Positions 46,857 to 56,464 of a stretch of DNA of 64,000 bases are shown in pieces; position 1 is the first letter of the stretch; every line of letters starts with the position of its first letter. The notes beneath the pieces were generated by a model, which was not told the DNA's origin, did no database searches, and saw nothing but the letters and a program-made list of their open reading frames with translations. Source of the stretch: Mucilaginibacter ginsenosidivorax (GTDB lineage: Bacteria; Bacteroidota; Bacteroidia; Sphingobacteriales; Sphingobacteriaceae); assembly GCF_007971525.1 (NCBI RefSeq), contig NZ_CP042437.1:5332001-5396000 (forward strand), read 5' to 3'. A program made the translations under genes and the position numbers.

Positions 46857-49800
46857 ATGTATGATAAACTATTTTACACAGTGTGGAGAATGTGTTTTAT
46901 TTTCCTCGGATTGTTTTTGAGCTTTACTGTTTTTGCACAAAGCAAAAGAACAGGCAAAGTTCTCGGTTTTGACGACAAATTGCCGGTTATCGGTGCTTCT
47001 GTAGTGATCAGGGGTTCAAGCCTTGGTGCGATAACAGATGTTAACGGGAGTTTTACGCTTACGCTTAAAGCTACCGATGTACTGGTGGTTTCCTACGTCG
47101 GTTATGATACGCAGGAATTTACAGTTGGCGATGCTGCTGCGCCGGTTATTAAGCTGCACCCCGCGTCACGTTCATTGAACGAGGTGGTCGTTACAGGCTA
47201 TAGTTCGCAGCGCAAAAAGGACATTACAGGAGCGGTTGCAGTAGTTAATGTAACTAACCTGAAGGCCGTGCCCTCGGGTTCAACTGAATCTTTATTACAG
47301 GGGCAGGCATCGGGCGTTACAGTGGTGAGCTCGGGCGCACCAGGCAGTGCCAGCAACATCAAGATCAGGGGTATTACTTCAGTAGGCAGTACAGATCCGC
47401 TGGTGATTGTTGACGGCACACCGGGCAGCCTTCACGATCTTAACGTTAACGACATCCAGTCCATACAGGTATTGAAGGATGCAGGCTCCGCAGCCATTTA
47501 TGGTGTGCGCGGTTCAAACGGTGTGGTTATTGTTACTACTAAAAAAGGGAAAGTTGGCACGCCTGTGATTACGTATGATGCCTATTATGGTACTCAGCGT
47601 CCTAACTCTAAAGGATGGAATTTAGCCAATCCTACCGAAACGGCCAAAGCCATTTGGCAGGAGTATAAAAACGACGGGCTTGCACCGGTGCACAAGCAAT
47701 ACGGCAGCGGCCCTGAACCTGTTGTGCCGGATTATATTACACCTACTGCCGGAAAAAATGGTGACCCGAATACCAATCCGGATACGTATGCCTTGTATTC
47801 CAACCAGATCACCAAAGCCAATAAGCAGGGTACGGATTGGTTTCATGAAATATTCAAACCCGCCCCTATGCAAAGTCATAGCCTTTCAGTAAGTGGCGGC
47901 ACCGATAAGTCAGCATATTTGTTTTCGCTGGGTTATCTTGATCAGCAGGGTACTTTAATTGAAACCATGCTAAAACGTTACTCGCTCAGGGTAAATACCA
48001 GTTATAAGGTGAAGGATCATATCCGCCTTGGCGAAAACCTGTACGCGTTTTACAAGCAAAACCCGGGTTATACCAATTTGCCGGGCGTTAACAGTACCAA
48101 CGCGATCAACGCCTCTTACAGGATCCCTAACATTATACCGGTTTATGATATTATGGGCAATTATGCCGGCGCCGGTTCGCAAAGTTTAGGAAACGCACCC
48201 AACCCGGTAGCCATTCAAAAACGTACCAAAGATTATAAAAATGACGACTGGCAGATTTCGGGCAATGCTTATGCCGAGGTTGACTTTTTAAAAAAATTTA
48301 CAGCACGCAGCAGCTTTGGCGGTACCGTGGATTATTTTTATAACAACGCCTTTGTATTTACAGGCTACGAAAATGCCGAAAACAGCACTAACCCCAATAG
48401 CTATATAGAAAACTATGGCTTCAGCACCAGCTGGACCTGGACAAATACCCTCAATTACAAAGATACCTTTGGCAAACACAGCATTAATGTGCTTATCGGT
48501 TCCGAGGCGATCAAAAACCTCGGCAACGCAGTAGGGGCCTCCAGGGGGAATTATTACTTAACCAACCCCAATAACCTTACGGTTGACCCTAATTTATGGA
48601 CGCTGAATTTTGGTGAATCGGGCACACAAACCAATGCCAATATTGTCAACCCGGCCGGGCAGCAAACGCCGTATCAGCTGGCTTTATATTCCTTGTTCGG
48701 GCGGTTTGATTATAATTATAACGATAAATACCTGTTAAGCGGAACCTTACGCCGCGACGGCGCTTCTGTATTTGCCACCAATAACCGGTACGGTGTTTTT
48801 CCTTCGGTTACCGGCGGCTGGCGTATCTCGGGTGAACAGTTTATGAAAAAGGTGGACTGGATCAATGACCTGAAGATCCGCGCCGGCTGGGGTAAACTGG
48901 GATCTATCAGTAATATCAACTCTACCAATGCATTTACCTTATACGGTCAGGGCGCTGTGCTGTCGTATTACGATATTGCAGGCAGCAGCAATCACGCTAC
49001 CCAGGGGCTTTACATCAGCCAGTTTGGTAACCCCAATACCAGTTGGGAAGAGGATATCATCACCAATATAGGCTTCGACGCAACGATCATCAAGAACAAG
49101 GTGGATATGTCTTTCGAAGTATACAAAAAATCCATCAATGGTTTGCTGTTCCCGGCTGCATTGCCATCAACGGCAGGGGGTGCTGCGGCGCCCTTTATCA
49201 ATGCCGGGAATATCGAGAATAAAGGGATTGATGCCGCGGTTACTTACCATGGTTCCATCGGTACCGATTTTAAAATGGACCTTACCGGTACTTTTACGAC
49301 GTATGATAATAAAGTGGTTAGCCTGCCAAAGGGTACGGCCTATCTCGACATCGGCTCGGGCGGCAGCTCAACCACCTACTCCAGGTTACAGCCCGGGCAC
49401 CCTGTCGGGGCATTTTTTGGCTACAAGGTGATAGGCATTTTTCAAAATGCCGCCGAGGTTAGTTCAGCACCAACGCAGGATGCCGCTGCTCCCGGCCGTT
49501 TCAGGTACCAGGATGTTAACGGCGATGGCAAGATTGATGCCAGCGACAGGACCTTTTTTGGTAACCCCAACCCTAAATTCACCAGCGGCCTGAATATAGG
49601 CGCATCCTATAAAAACTTTGATTTCCTGTTGTTCCTGTACGCCTCTGTAGGTAATGATGTGCTGAACATCGTTCGCGCCTCCACCGATTTCCCGCAACAG
49701 TTTGATGTAGCCATTAGTAAAGACGCGGTTTATAACTCCTGGACACCCGACCGGCCCAACGCAAAAGTGCCCATGCTGGAACGTTCATCAAACTTTAGTA

Positions 49801-50081
49801 ACACCACGTTTTCGTCTTATTATGATGAAAGCGGCTCATACCTCCGGTTTAAAACCATGGTGCTCGGTTATACCATCCCCGCCCTTAAGTTAAAAAGGAT
49901 AGGGATCGAAAAGCTCAGGTTATTTATCCAGGGCACTAATTTGTTCACCATAACCAAATATTCAGGGCTTGATCCCGAACTGCCGGGCAGCAATACATCC
50001 AGCACCTTATTCGGCATTGACGGCGGGGCTTACCCGGCAAATCAAAAAACATATACGGCCGGTGTCAATATGTCATTTTAA
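46857..50081 (+). CDS. SusC-like TonB-dependent outer-membrane receptor
   Basis: 1074-residue SusC-type transporter. Signal peptide to about residue 28 (LSFTVFAQ), carboxypeptidase-regulatory-like domain (GKVLGFDDKLPVIGASVVIRG), LNEVVVTGYSSQRKKD, plug with IKIRGITSVG, IVDGTPGS and YGVRGSNGVVIVTTKKG, and a barrel ending GVNMSF. There is no STN domain. The gene follows the DUF1349-like gene by about 50 bases and precedes its SusD by 29. It is different from the three upstream SusC proteins, so it belongs to another substrate; a mannan is suggested by the GH26 gene of the locus. Regulation is probably by the regulator at 53279-56194. Confidence 0.96.
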   Translation: MYDKLFYTVWRMCFIFLGLFLSFTVFAQSKRTGKVLGFDDKLPVIGASVVIRGSSLGAITDVNGSFTLTLKATDVLVVSYVGYDTQEFTVGDAAAPVIKLHPASRSLNEVVVTGYSSQRKKDITGAVAVVNVTNLKAVPSGSTESLLQGQASGVTVVSSGAPGSASNIKIRGITSVGSTDPLVIVDGTPGSLHDLNVNDIQSIQVLKDAGSAAIYGVRGSNGVVIVTTKKGKVGTPVITYDAYYGTQRPNSKGWNLANPTETAKAIWQEYKNDGLAPVHKQYGSGPEPVVPDYITPTAGKNGDPNTNPDTYALYSNQITKANKQGTDWFHEIFKPAPMQSHSLSVSGGTDKSAYLFSLGYLDQQGTLIETMLKRYSLRVNTSYKVKDHIRLGENLYAFYKQNPGYTNLPGVNSTNAINASYRIPNIIPVYDIMGNYAGAGSQSLGNAPNPVAIQKRTKDYKNDDWQISGNAYAEVDFLKKFTARSSFGGTVDYFYNNAFVFTGYENAENSTNPNSYIENYGFSTSWTWTNTLNYKDTFGKHSINVLIGSEAIKNLGNAVGASRGNYYLTNPNNLTVDPNLWTLNFGESGTQTNANIVNPAGQQTPYQLALYSLFGRFDYNYNDKYLLSGTLRRDGASVFATNNRYGVFPSVTGGWRISGEQFMKKVDWINDLKIRAGWGKLGSISNINSTNAFTLYGQGAVLSYYDIAGSSNHATQGLYISQFGNPNTSWEEDIITNIGFDATIIKNKVDMSFEVYKKSINGLLFPAALPSTAGGAAAPFINAGNIENKGIDAAVTYHGSIGTDFKMDLTGTFTTYDNKVVSLPKGTAYLDIGSGGSSTTYSRLQPGHPVGAFFGYKVIGIFQNAAEVSSAPTQDAAAPGRFRYQDVNGDGKIDASDRTFFGNPNPKFTSGLNIGASYKNFDFLLFLYASVGNDVLNIVRASTDFPQQFDVAISKDAVYNSWTPDRPNAKVPMLERSSNFSNTTFSSYYDESGSYLRFKTMVLGYTIPALKLKRIGIEKLRLFIQGTNLFTITKYSGLDPELPGSNTSSTLFGIDGGAYPANQKTYTAGVNMSF

Positions 50082-50110
50082 CCGGTGCGCTAACAATAAA
50101 AAAACAGGAT

Positions 50111-51934
50111 ATGAAAACGAAATATAAAATTATTTTACCGTTCTGCTTTATCGGTCTGATCATCATTTATGGTTGTAAAAAAAGTTTCCTCGATAAGCAG
50201 CCCCTGGGCTCCCTGAGCGCTGAAAACGTAACCAGTTTAACAGGCGTTCAGGGATTGCTGATCGGTGCTTACTCTGTTCTGGACGGTGAGATAGGCCTGG
50301 CCAACTCTGTTGGTTTCGCTTATGGCAGCGCCGGCTCCAACTGGGTCTACGGCAGTGTTTGTGCCGATGATTCCTACAAAGGCTCGACGCCTACAGACCA
50401 GCCTGACCTGGTTTTACTGCAGACCTGGTCGGTATCATCCGCGAATACCAGCTATGTACAGCAAAAATGGCAAATGCTTTTTGACGGCATACAACGGAGC
50501 AATGAAGTATTGCGTGTTTTGCCCAACGTGAAGGATGTTTCTGATGCTGATGGTAAAGTGATTGCCGGCGAGGCGCGTTTTTTAAGGGCATTTTATCATT
50601 TCGGCGGCAAAATAGTATTCAATAACTTTCCGTATGTGGATGAAAGCATTTCGGTGGCCAACAATAACCTGAATGTGCCCAATGTAGATAAAAGTGGTAA
50701 ATTTATAGATATATGGCCCAATATTGAAACCGACCTGAAATTTGCCATTGATAATCTGCCAGAAGTACAACCACAGCGCGGGAGGGCCAATAAATCAGCA
50801 GCGAAGGCGTTTCTGGCCAAGGTGTATATGTTCGAGCATCGGTATGCTGATGCCAAGCCCCTGCTTGACCAGCTGATCAGCAGCGGTCAGACAGCCGGCG
50901 GTCAAAAGTACGCGCTGGTAAATTTTGAGGATAACTTTAATGCAGCCACAAAAAATAGTGCTGAATCTGTTTTTGCCTACCAGGCCTCAGTTAATGATGG
51001 CTCGCAGCTGAACGGCAATTATGGAGATGTGTTAAATTTCCCTAACGGGCCAGGAGCGCCGGGTGGCTGCTGCGGCTTCAATAATCCTTCGTTTAACCTG
51101 GCCAACGCTTTTAAAACGGACGCTAATGGCTTGCCGTTGTTAGATACCTGGAATAACGGCAATGTGGTAAGCGATTCCTCTAATTTATACACCGGCAATC
51201 TTGATCCCCGTATCGACTGGACTATGGGCAGGCCCGGCGTGCCTTATTTTGACTGGGGGCCGGATAGCAAACAGTGGATCCGCGACCCGGCCACAAACGG
51301 CGTGTTCAGCCCTAAGAAAAACGTTTACGCCAAAAGCCAGGCCGGTACTTATTCCTCAACCGAAACGGCTTTCTGGGGCGCTACCAGCATTGATGCCAAC
51401 AATGTGAATTTTATAAGATTTGCGGATATCATACTATGGGATGCCGAATGTGAGGTGGAAATTGGGAGCCTTAACCAGGCTGAAGTATATGTAAACCAGA
51501 TCAGGAACCGGGCTGCCGACCCGGCAGGCTGGGTGTACGCCAGCGGAAGCTATAATGCCGGCAACTCAAAGTATTCTTCGCAAACCAAGCCGGCGGACAA
51601 GTACAAGGTGTCGGCCTACCCAACGGGCACTTTTACCACACAGGGTCAGGCCTATGCCCGTAAAGCGGTACAGTTTGAGCGCCGCCTTGAACTGGCCATG
51701 GAAGGTCACCGCTTTTTCGATCTGCAACGCTGGGATAACGGTACCGGGACGATGGCGCAAATTCTGAACACCTATCAGCAGGTAGAAAAAAACAGGAACT
51801 CCTTTTATTACACCAACCCCACAGCGCAATTCCATAAAGGGATCAACGAGTATTTTCCCATACCGCAAAAGCAAATTGACGTTGAAAACTCAACCGGCCA
51901 GGTTAACCTGAAACAAAATCCCGGCTACAACTAA
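50111..51934 (+). CDS. SusD/RagB-family lipoprotein
   Basis: 607-residue SusD partner of the preceding receptor. The lipobox YGC places the lipidated Cys at residue 22, followed by KKSFLDKQPLG. Motifs: ARFLRAFYHFGGKIVF, NKSAAKAFLAKVYMF, and RRLELAMEGHRFFDLQRW. It ends before a 14-bp terminator hairpin shared with the convergent thioredoxin gene. It is surface-exposed with SusC and should bind the oligosaccharide. Confidence 0.95.
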   Translation: MKTKYKIILPFCFIGLIIIYGCKKSFLDKQPLGSLSAENVTSLTGVQGLLIGAYSVLDGEIGLANSVGFAYGSAGSNWVYGSVCADDSYKGSTPTDQPDLVLLQTWSVSSANTSYVQQKWQMLFDGIQRSNEVLRVLPNVKDVSDADGKVIAGEARFLRAFYHFGGKIVFNNFPYVDESISVANNNLNVPNVDKSGKFIDIWPNIETDLKFAIDNLPEVQPQRGRANKSAAKAFLAKVYMFEHRYADAKPLLDQLISSGQTAGGQKYALVNFEDNFNAATKNSAESVFAYQASVNDGSQLNGNYGDVLNFPNGPGAPGGCCGFNNPSFNLANAFKTDANGLPLLDTWNNGNVVSDSSNLYTGNLDPRIDWTMGRPGVPYFDWGPDSKQWIRDPATNGVFSPKKNVYAKSQAGTYSSTETAFWGATSIDANNVNFIRFADIILWDAECEVEIGSLNQAEVYVNQIRNRAADPAGWVYASGSYNAGNSKYSSQTKPADKYKVSAYPTGTFTTQGQAYARKAVQFERRLELAMEGHRFFDLQRWDNGTGTMAQILNTYQQVEKNRNSFYYTNPTAQFHKGINEYFPIPQKQIDVENSTGQVNLKQNPGYN

Positions 51935-51953
51935 TCTGTAATTGAATGCTACA

Positions 51954-51993
51954 AAACAAGAAGAGGCTGCTCCAGGGCGGCCTCTTCTTGTTT
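51954..51993. terminator. Bidirectional terminator between SusD and the convergent thioredoxin gene
   Basis: AAACAAGAAGAGGC (51954-51967) pairs perfectly with GCCTCTTCTTGTTT (51980-51993), a 14-bp stem around a 12-base loop, between two genes that end toward each other. The stem ends in T- or A-rich sequence and can serve both strands. Confidence 0.85.
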
Positions 51994-52012
51994 GAACTAA
52001 AACAGCTGTGAG

Positions 52013-53146
52013 TTAGTAATACCGGCCTATATATTGATTGTCAACGATGAGTTTTTTCAAGGCCGCAGGGTCAATAATACCTTCTTTGGCGTAAACAATT
52101 TTACCGTTTGGTTCTACCAGCATGGTATAGGGCAGGGCACCCTGCCATTTGGGGTCGATAGCCTCAATGAGTTTATATTTATCATCCTTATTGAATATAA
52201 AGTTGGTTGCTGAGGCCTGTGATTGCTGCAGAAATTTCAGTGCTTTGTTCATTTTTGCCGGATCATCGGCGCTGATGGTTATCAGTTCAAAATCACGTTT
52301 GCGGTACATCCTGTTGATGGTGATAAATTCCGGAAACTCGGTAGTACAGGGGCCGCACCAGGTTGCCCACACGTTGATGAGCCTTAGTTTATCCGTTTTA
52401 TTACTGATCAGCCCTTTAATGCCTGCAACCCCAATGGTGTCAATTTTTACCGGCTCCTTAGCCCACTCATCTTTAGCCCGCTGCTGCCAGTTTTCCTTTT
52501 CGGCCCATTTGATGGAGCAGCCAAAGACCTTCGTAGTACTAACATCCGGCATTTTATTATTCAGGAGCTGATTGATGGCATTGCGGGTATCCTGGGTATT
52601 GGGCGTTTTGCCGGGCTTTTCCACATCATCTATCCTGCCCGAAAAGCAAAGTTTCCGTGCTTTATTGAATATAAACACGTGTGGTGTGGCTATAGGGCCA
52701 TATGCCCTGGTAACCGCCTGGGTAGCACCATCGTACAGATAAGGGAAATTATAATGCTTATCCGCTGCCCGTTTTTTCATCTCGGCAAAGGAATCGCTCA
52801 TATCGGTATAACCGAGTTCGTCGAGGCTGATAGCATTAGGATCGTTTGGCATAATAGCCACTACGGCAACGCCTTTAGTGCTGTAGTCTTTGGTAAGCTG
52901 AATGATCCTGTCTTCGTAAGCCTGGGCGGTTGGGCAGTGGTTACAGGTAAAAATGACCACCAATACAGATGCGTTTTTAAACGAGTTCAGGGTGTAGGCT
53001 TTGCCATCGACGCCAGGCAAATTGAAAGCTGGCGCGGCTGCCCCTACAGCCAGCGTCGGATGATCTCCGGTTGGTGACTTAAATGCACAGATAACCACGC
53101 CGGCAAACAGCAAAAACACGATTGAGAGATAGCTTAACTTTATCAT
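52013..53146 (-). CDS. Two-domain thioredoxin-fold protein (AhpC/TSA-like plus TlpA-like)
   Basis: 377-residue exported redox protein (N-terminal hydrophobic segment to about residue 22). The first half is peroxiredoxin/AhpC-TSA-like with FTCNHCPTAQAYEDR (Cys68, Cys71) and TPHVFIFN. The second half is TlpA/ResA-like with NVWATWCGPCTTEFP (Cys264, Cys267) and cis-Pro region ALPYTMLVEPNG. Such fusions probably handle disulfides or peroxides in the periplasm. The partner pair of active-site cysteines is intact in both domains. It stands between the SusD and regulator genes, but its link to glycan use is unclear. Confidence 0.88.
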   Translation of the reverse strand: MIKLSYLSIVFLLFAGVVICAFKSPTGDHPTLAVGAAAPAFNLPGVDGKAYTLNSFKNASVLVVIFTCNHCPTAQAYEDRIIQLTKDYSTKGVAVVAIMPNDPNAISLDELGYTDMSDSFAEMKKRAADKHYNFPYLYDGATQAVTRAYGPIATPHVFIFNKARKLCFSGRIDDVEKPGKTPNTQDTRNAINQLLNNKMPDVSTTKVFGCSIKWAEKENWQQRAKDEWAKEPVKIDTIGVAGIKGLISNKTDKLRLINVWATWCGPCTTEFPEFITINRMYRKRDFELITISADDPAKMNKALKFLQQSQASATNFIFNKDDKYKLIEAIDPKWQGALPYTMLVEPNGKIVYAKEGIIDPAALKKLIVDNQYIGRYY

Positions 53147-53278
53147 AATGATTATGGTTTTTGAGATAAAAAGTTTCCTGTTAATTAGTTAAGTAAAATT
53201 AACATGATACCCCAAATTCCAAATACCGCTATATCCTATTTGTGCAAATGAAGTATAGGTGACGTAGTGAAATGTTGA

Positions 53279-56194
53279 TTAATGCTGACCTATAGGATCC
53301 TTTTTTAAGGAAGACATTTCAGAAAAATAGTTGCCAAGATTTGTTTCGGTAGGCACCTGCAGCTTTTTACGCAGCCGGTACCTGCTTATTTCAACCCCAC
53401 GTACGGATATGTTCATGAGCTGCGCTATTTCCTTACTGGATAAGTTCATCCTTAAATAAGCGCAAAGCTTAAGCTCATGCGCGCTTAATAAGGGATGAGC
53501 TTCTTTGACTGCTTTTAAAAAATCGCTGTGCGTGTTATCAAAATACTCGGCGAACTGATCCCATTCTTTATCCATTTTACTTTCCTGGTTCAGGATCCTG
53601 ATCATCTTTTTTAGTTCTTCGGATGGCATATCATCGCTTGATTTGCGCAGGTGTACCAGCTCTTCCCTTATTTTGCCTAACAATTCGCTTTTTTGCAGCA
53701 GGTGCAAAGCCACAGAGGCCAGCTCGGAGTTTTTACCTAATATTTCTGATTCCAGCTTTTCATTTTTGAGGGCAATGATCTCCTTTTCTGATTTTTCCAT
53801 TTCCAGCTGGTGCAGGTATTTCAATCGTTTTTGTTCTTCTTCATATTTTTGTTTCTGGCGGAGGAATTTTCTTTTAAGCCATTTGTAGAACAAATAATTA
53901 AACACAATAAGCAATATACCATATATACAATAGGCCCATGTGGTACGGTACCATGGAGGCAATATGGTAAACGTATAACTTGTAAGGTCCGATTCGTCGC
54001 CCAGGTTACTTCTTGCCTTAATTTGAAAGGTATAAGTGCCCTCAGGCAGGTTGGTGTAATCTCTTTCTGTCCGTCTTGACCAGGCCGACCATTCGTGGTC
54101 AAAATTCTTTAATAAACAGCTGTACTCAATATTTGATTGCTTTTGGAACGAAGGCGAGGAGTACTCGAAATGCAGGGTGTTTTGTTTGATGCGCAGTTTT
54201 TTGACGGTATTCTTTTCGTCCGGGCTGTTAAAGGCTGCTATTCGATATCCGCCGTTTAAAACGCTGTCAGCGTCGCCCGAAGCCCTTACCTGCCGGAGCA
54301 ACACCCTGATTAAACTCTTGTTAGCCTTGTATTTCCTATAATTGATATGGTAAAATCCCTTTTCAGCGCCTACGAATATATTCTCGTCATTTAAAGGATA
54401 GATGTTCTCAAAGTCGCTCACCAGTTTACCGTTAAGTTCAGGGAAATAGATCAAACGGGGTTTATGCGCTGAAAAATCAACTACGCCCAGTTTCTTTTCT
54501 TCGATAAACCAGATATTGCCGCCGGCATCTTCCTTCAGATAACACAATGCTTTATTTTTAAAAATGGGCTCAAAATAGGTAGAGGCTTCAAACCTGTCGG
54601 TACCGGCGTTGTATTCATAGATGCCTTTTTCGGTAGCCACAACCATGCGGTTCCTGATATGGAAAAGGCGGTTTTTTAAATCAGAAGGCAGACCGTTATG
54701 GTGATTATACAATTTCGCGCTGGATTGGCCGGGCAGGCTGAGCGCTATTTTATAAATCCCTTTGTACGTATGCGCTACCCATGCGGTATGGTTTTGTACA
54801 ATAACAAAACGGGATGATTCATTAAAGTTGATCGACCGGTCCTGTACAAAAGCATTATTGCTGTACCTGATCAGGTCGAGGCCGTTATAGCCGCCGGCCA
54901 CAATGGTTGACGATGGTAATACCTTATCATACGGCGTAAAGTTCCAGTAACCAAAACGGGTACTTATGGGATAGGCCTTTTTGTTTTTTATTTGAAAAGC
55001 ACCTTCATGATGCGCCAGTAACAAATTGTCGTTTACTTTAAAGAGTCCCCATGCCGATGCTTTTGTTCCCGGAACTGTTTTAAACGTGCCGTTAATATCA
55101 CTCAGGTCGGCATGGCCATCAACGGATAGCTGGTATAGCCAGTTCGAGGTGCCAACATATAAGGTATGATCGAACAATATAGAACTGTAGCCGGCACCCT
55201 CATTTAGTTTTTCGGGATAGATATGCTTGATAGCGCTGTTATAAGCATTAAAATCGATCCCGTTATCAAGCCCCATCCACAGGTTCCGGTCCTTATCTAA
55301 AAATAAACTTAATACGGTATTATTTTGCAGGCCTTCTTTGCGGGTGAAATTTTGAAGGATACGCCCTTGTTTATCGATAATGTACAAGCCACCCATATGC
55401 GTGCCAACGGCGATGTGCCCATTATCCATCATCATGGCGCACATGATCTGCTGATCAAGAAAAGGGTCGGCATCTTTAAATCTAAAACGGCTTACCGTTT
55501 GATGTGCTAAAATAAACAGGCTTTTTTTCAGCGTGTTGATTAGAATACTGTCTTTGTTTAAATGCAGCAAACCGGTAACAGCCAGGTACTGCGGCATTGA
55601 TTCATTTATTGGTAAGGGTGCCCATTCTCCGTTTGAAAATTGAAAAAGGCCTTTTTTTGCATCCTGGGCTATAAGCTGATTATTGCAGGTTCCTAAAAAT
55701 TGCCATTGTGAAACAGGCTGGTACGCGGTGATCGATTTGCCATCGAACTGAAAAATATTGTTTTGCGAACGGAAAAACATTTTATCATCAAAGGATACAA
55801 TATCCCAGATATCTTTAAATGAGGTGATTTTTTCCGGCAGCAGGTTCTTTAATGAAGTAAATGCCAGGTTACCATCTTTGTCAGGCAAAAAATAGCCCAT
55901 CTCATTTTGCCCGCCGGCGTAAATCCTGCCGTTTTCGCCAAGTGCTATAGACCGGATAATAGTTTTGTTGGGCAAAGGGTTAAGTTTCCAGTAAGTACCG
56001 TCGAAACTTAACAGGCCCTCGCTGTTGGCAAAATAGATGATGCCATTTTTATCCTGCACAATCCCCCTGTTTTGTAAGCCACCGTTGTAATCGCTCCTGT
56101 AATAAGAAATGATATTAGGCAGCCCGATCGGGTTTTGGCCGTAGGTAAGACCGAACTTCAGTAATAAAAAAAACAAGAGCCATCTTTTTTTCAT
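53279..56194 (-). CDS. One-piece sensor regulator: propeller, Y_Y_Y, membrane segment, LuxR-type HTH
   Basis: 971-residue inner-membrane transcription regulator. A signal peptide (to about residue 19, LTYGQ) is followed by periplasmic Reg_prop propeller repeats (about 25-620) that should sense the oligosaccharide, a Y_Y_Y domain around YSCLLKNFDHEWSAWS and YTNLPEGTYTFQIKARS, one membrane segment at about 753-773, a coiled coil at about 775-850 and a C-terminal LuxR-type helix-turn-helix (LSAHELKLCAYLRMNLSSKEIAQLMNIS is the region, residues 151-180 of the tail). It has no histidine kinase or receiver. This design resembles SusR-type regulators. It is divergent from the GH26 gene and probably controls both GH26 and the SusC/SusD genes. 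Function is inferred from fold. Confidence 0.9.
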   Translation of the reverse strand: MKKRWLLFFLLLKFGLTYGQNPIGLPNIISYYRSDYNGGLQNRGIVQDKNGIIYFANSEGLLSFDGTYWKLNPLPNKTIIRSIALGENGRIYAGGQNEMGYFLPDKDGNLAFTSLKNLLPEKITSFKDIWDIVSFDDKMFFRSQNNIFQFDGKSITAYQPVSQWQFLGTCNNQLIAQDAKKGLFQFSNGEWAPLPINESMPQYLAVTGLLHLNKDSILINTLKKSLFILAHQTVSRFRFKDADPFLDQQIMCAMMMDNGHIAVGTHMGGLYIIDKQGRILQNFTRKEGLQNNTVLSLFLDKDRNLWMGLDNGIDFNAYNSAIKHIYPEKLNEGAGYSSILFDHTLYVGTSNWLYQLSVDGHADLSDINGTFKTVPGTKASAWGLFKVNDNLLLAHHEGAFQIKNKKAYPISTRFGYWNFTPYDKVLPSSTIVAGGYNGLDLIRYSNNAFVQDRSINFNESSRFVIVQNHTAWVAHTYKGIYKIALSLPGQSSAKLYNHHNGLPSDLKNRLFHIRNRMVVATEKGIYEYNAGTDRFEASTYFEPIFKNKALCYLKEDAGGNIWFIEEKKLGVVDFSAHKPRLIYFPELNGKLVSDFENIYPLNDENIFVGAEKGFYHINYRKYKANKSLIRVLLRQVRASGDADSVLNGGYRIAAFNSPDEKNTVKKLRIKQNTLHFEYSSPSFQKQSNIEYSCLLKNFDHEWSAWSRRTERDYTNLPEGTYTFQIKARSNLGDESDLTSYTFTILPPWYRTTWAYCIYGILLIVFNYLFYKWLKRKFLRQKQKYEEEQKRLKYLHQLEMEKSEKEIIALKNEKLESEILGKNSELASVALHLLQKSELLGKIREELVHLRKSSDDMPSEELKKMIRILNQESKMDKEWDQFAEYFDNTHSDFLKAVKEAHPLLSAHELKLCAYLRMNLSSKEIAQLMNISVRGVEISRYRLRKKLQVPTETNLGNYFSEMSSLKKDPIGQH

Positions 56195-56266
56195 ACAAGT
56201 ACCAAATTTTCTTAAATAATCTAAAAAACGTGCCTTTAAATAAGGATTTGCGATATAAACAGCCTT

Positions 56267-56305
56267 ATGATGTAGTAATGAAGTAACCTCAAATTATATC
56301 ACTGG
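56267..56305. promoter_or_regulatory. Copy of the operator-like motif between regulator and GH26
   Basis: ATGATGTAGT at 56267-56276 is identical to the left arm at 45917-45926, and the match continues as RATGA-GTA-CCTCAAA with one inserted base. The right arm is degenerate (about 56295-56305). It lies in the divergent interval between the regulator gene and GH26, where an autoregulatory or activating site would be expected. Confidence 0.5.
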
Positions 56306-56422
56306 TGCTGCAAAAATTAATTTTGACCCATAACCAAACGATAAATAAAGTCTGAATAATAATTAAAAAATTGGTTTGCCAGGCCGATACACCTTACGCA
56401 TTTAGCGTGGAAGTTAAATAAA

Positions 56423-56464
56423 GTTTTTAAAACATGAAATAATATATACAATGAGAAAAACGAC
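56423..56464 (+). repeat. Leader repeat, copy 1 (start of GH26)
   Basis: The stretch TTTAAAACATGAAAYAATA followed by TATACAATGAGAAAAAC occurs here and again at 57591-57630, differing at one base in about 36. It covers the last bases before the start codon and the first five codons of both genes (MRKT). Confidence 0.75.
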
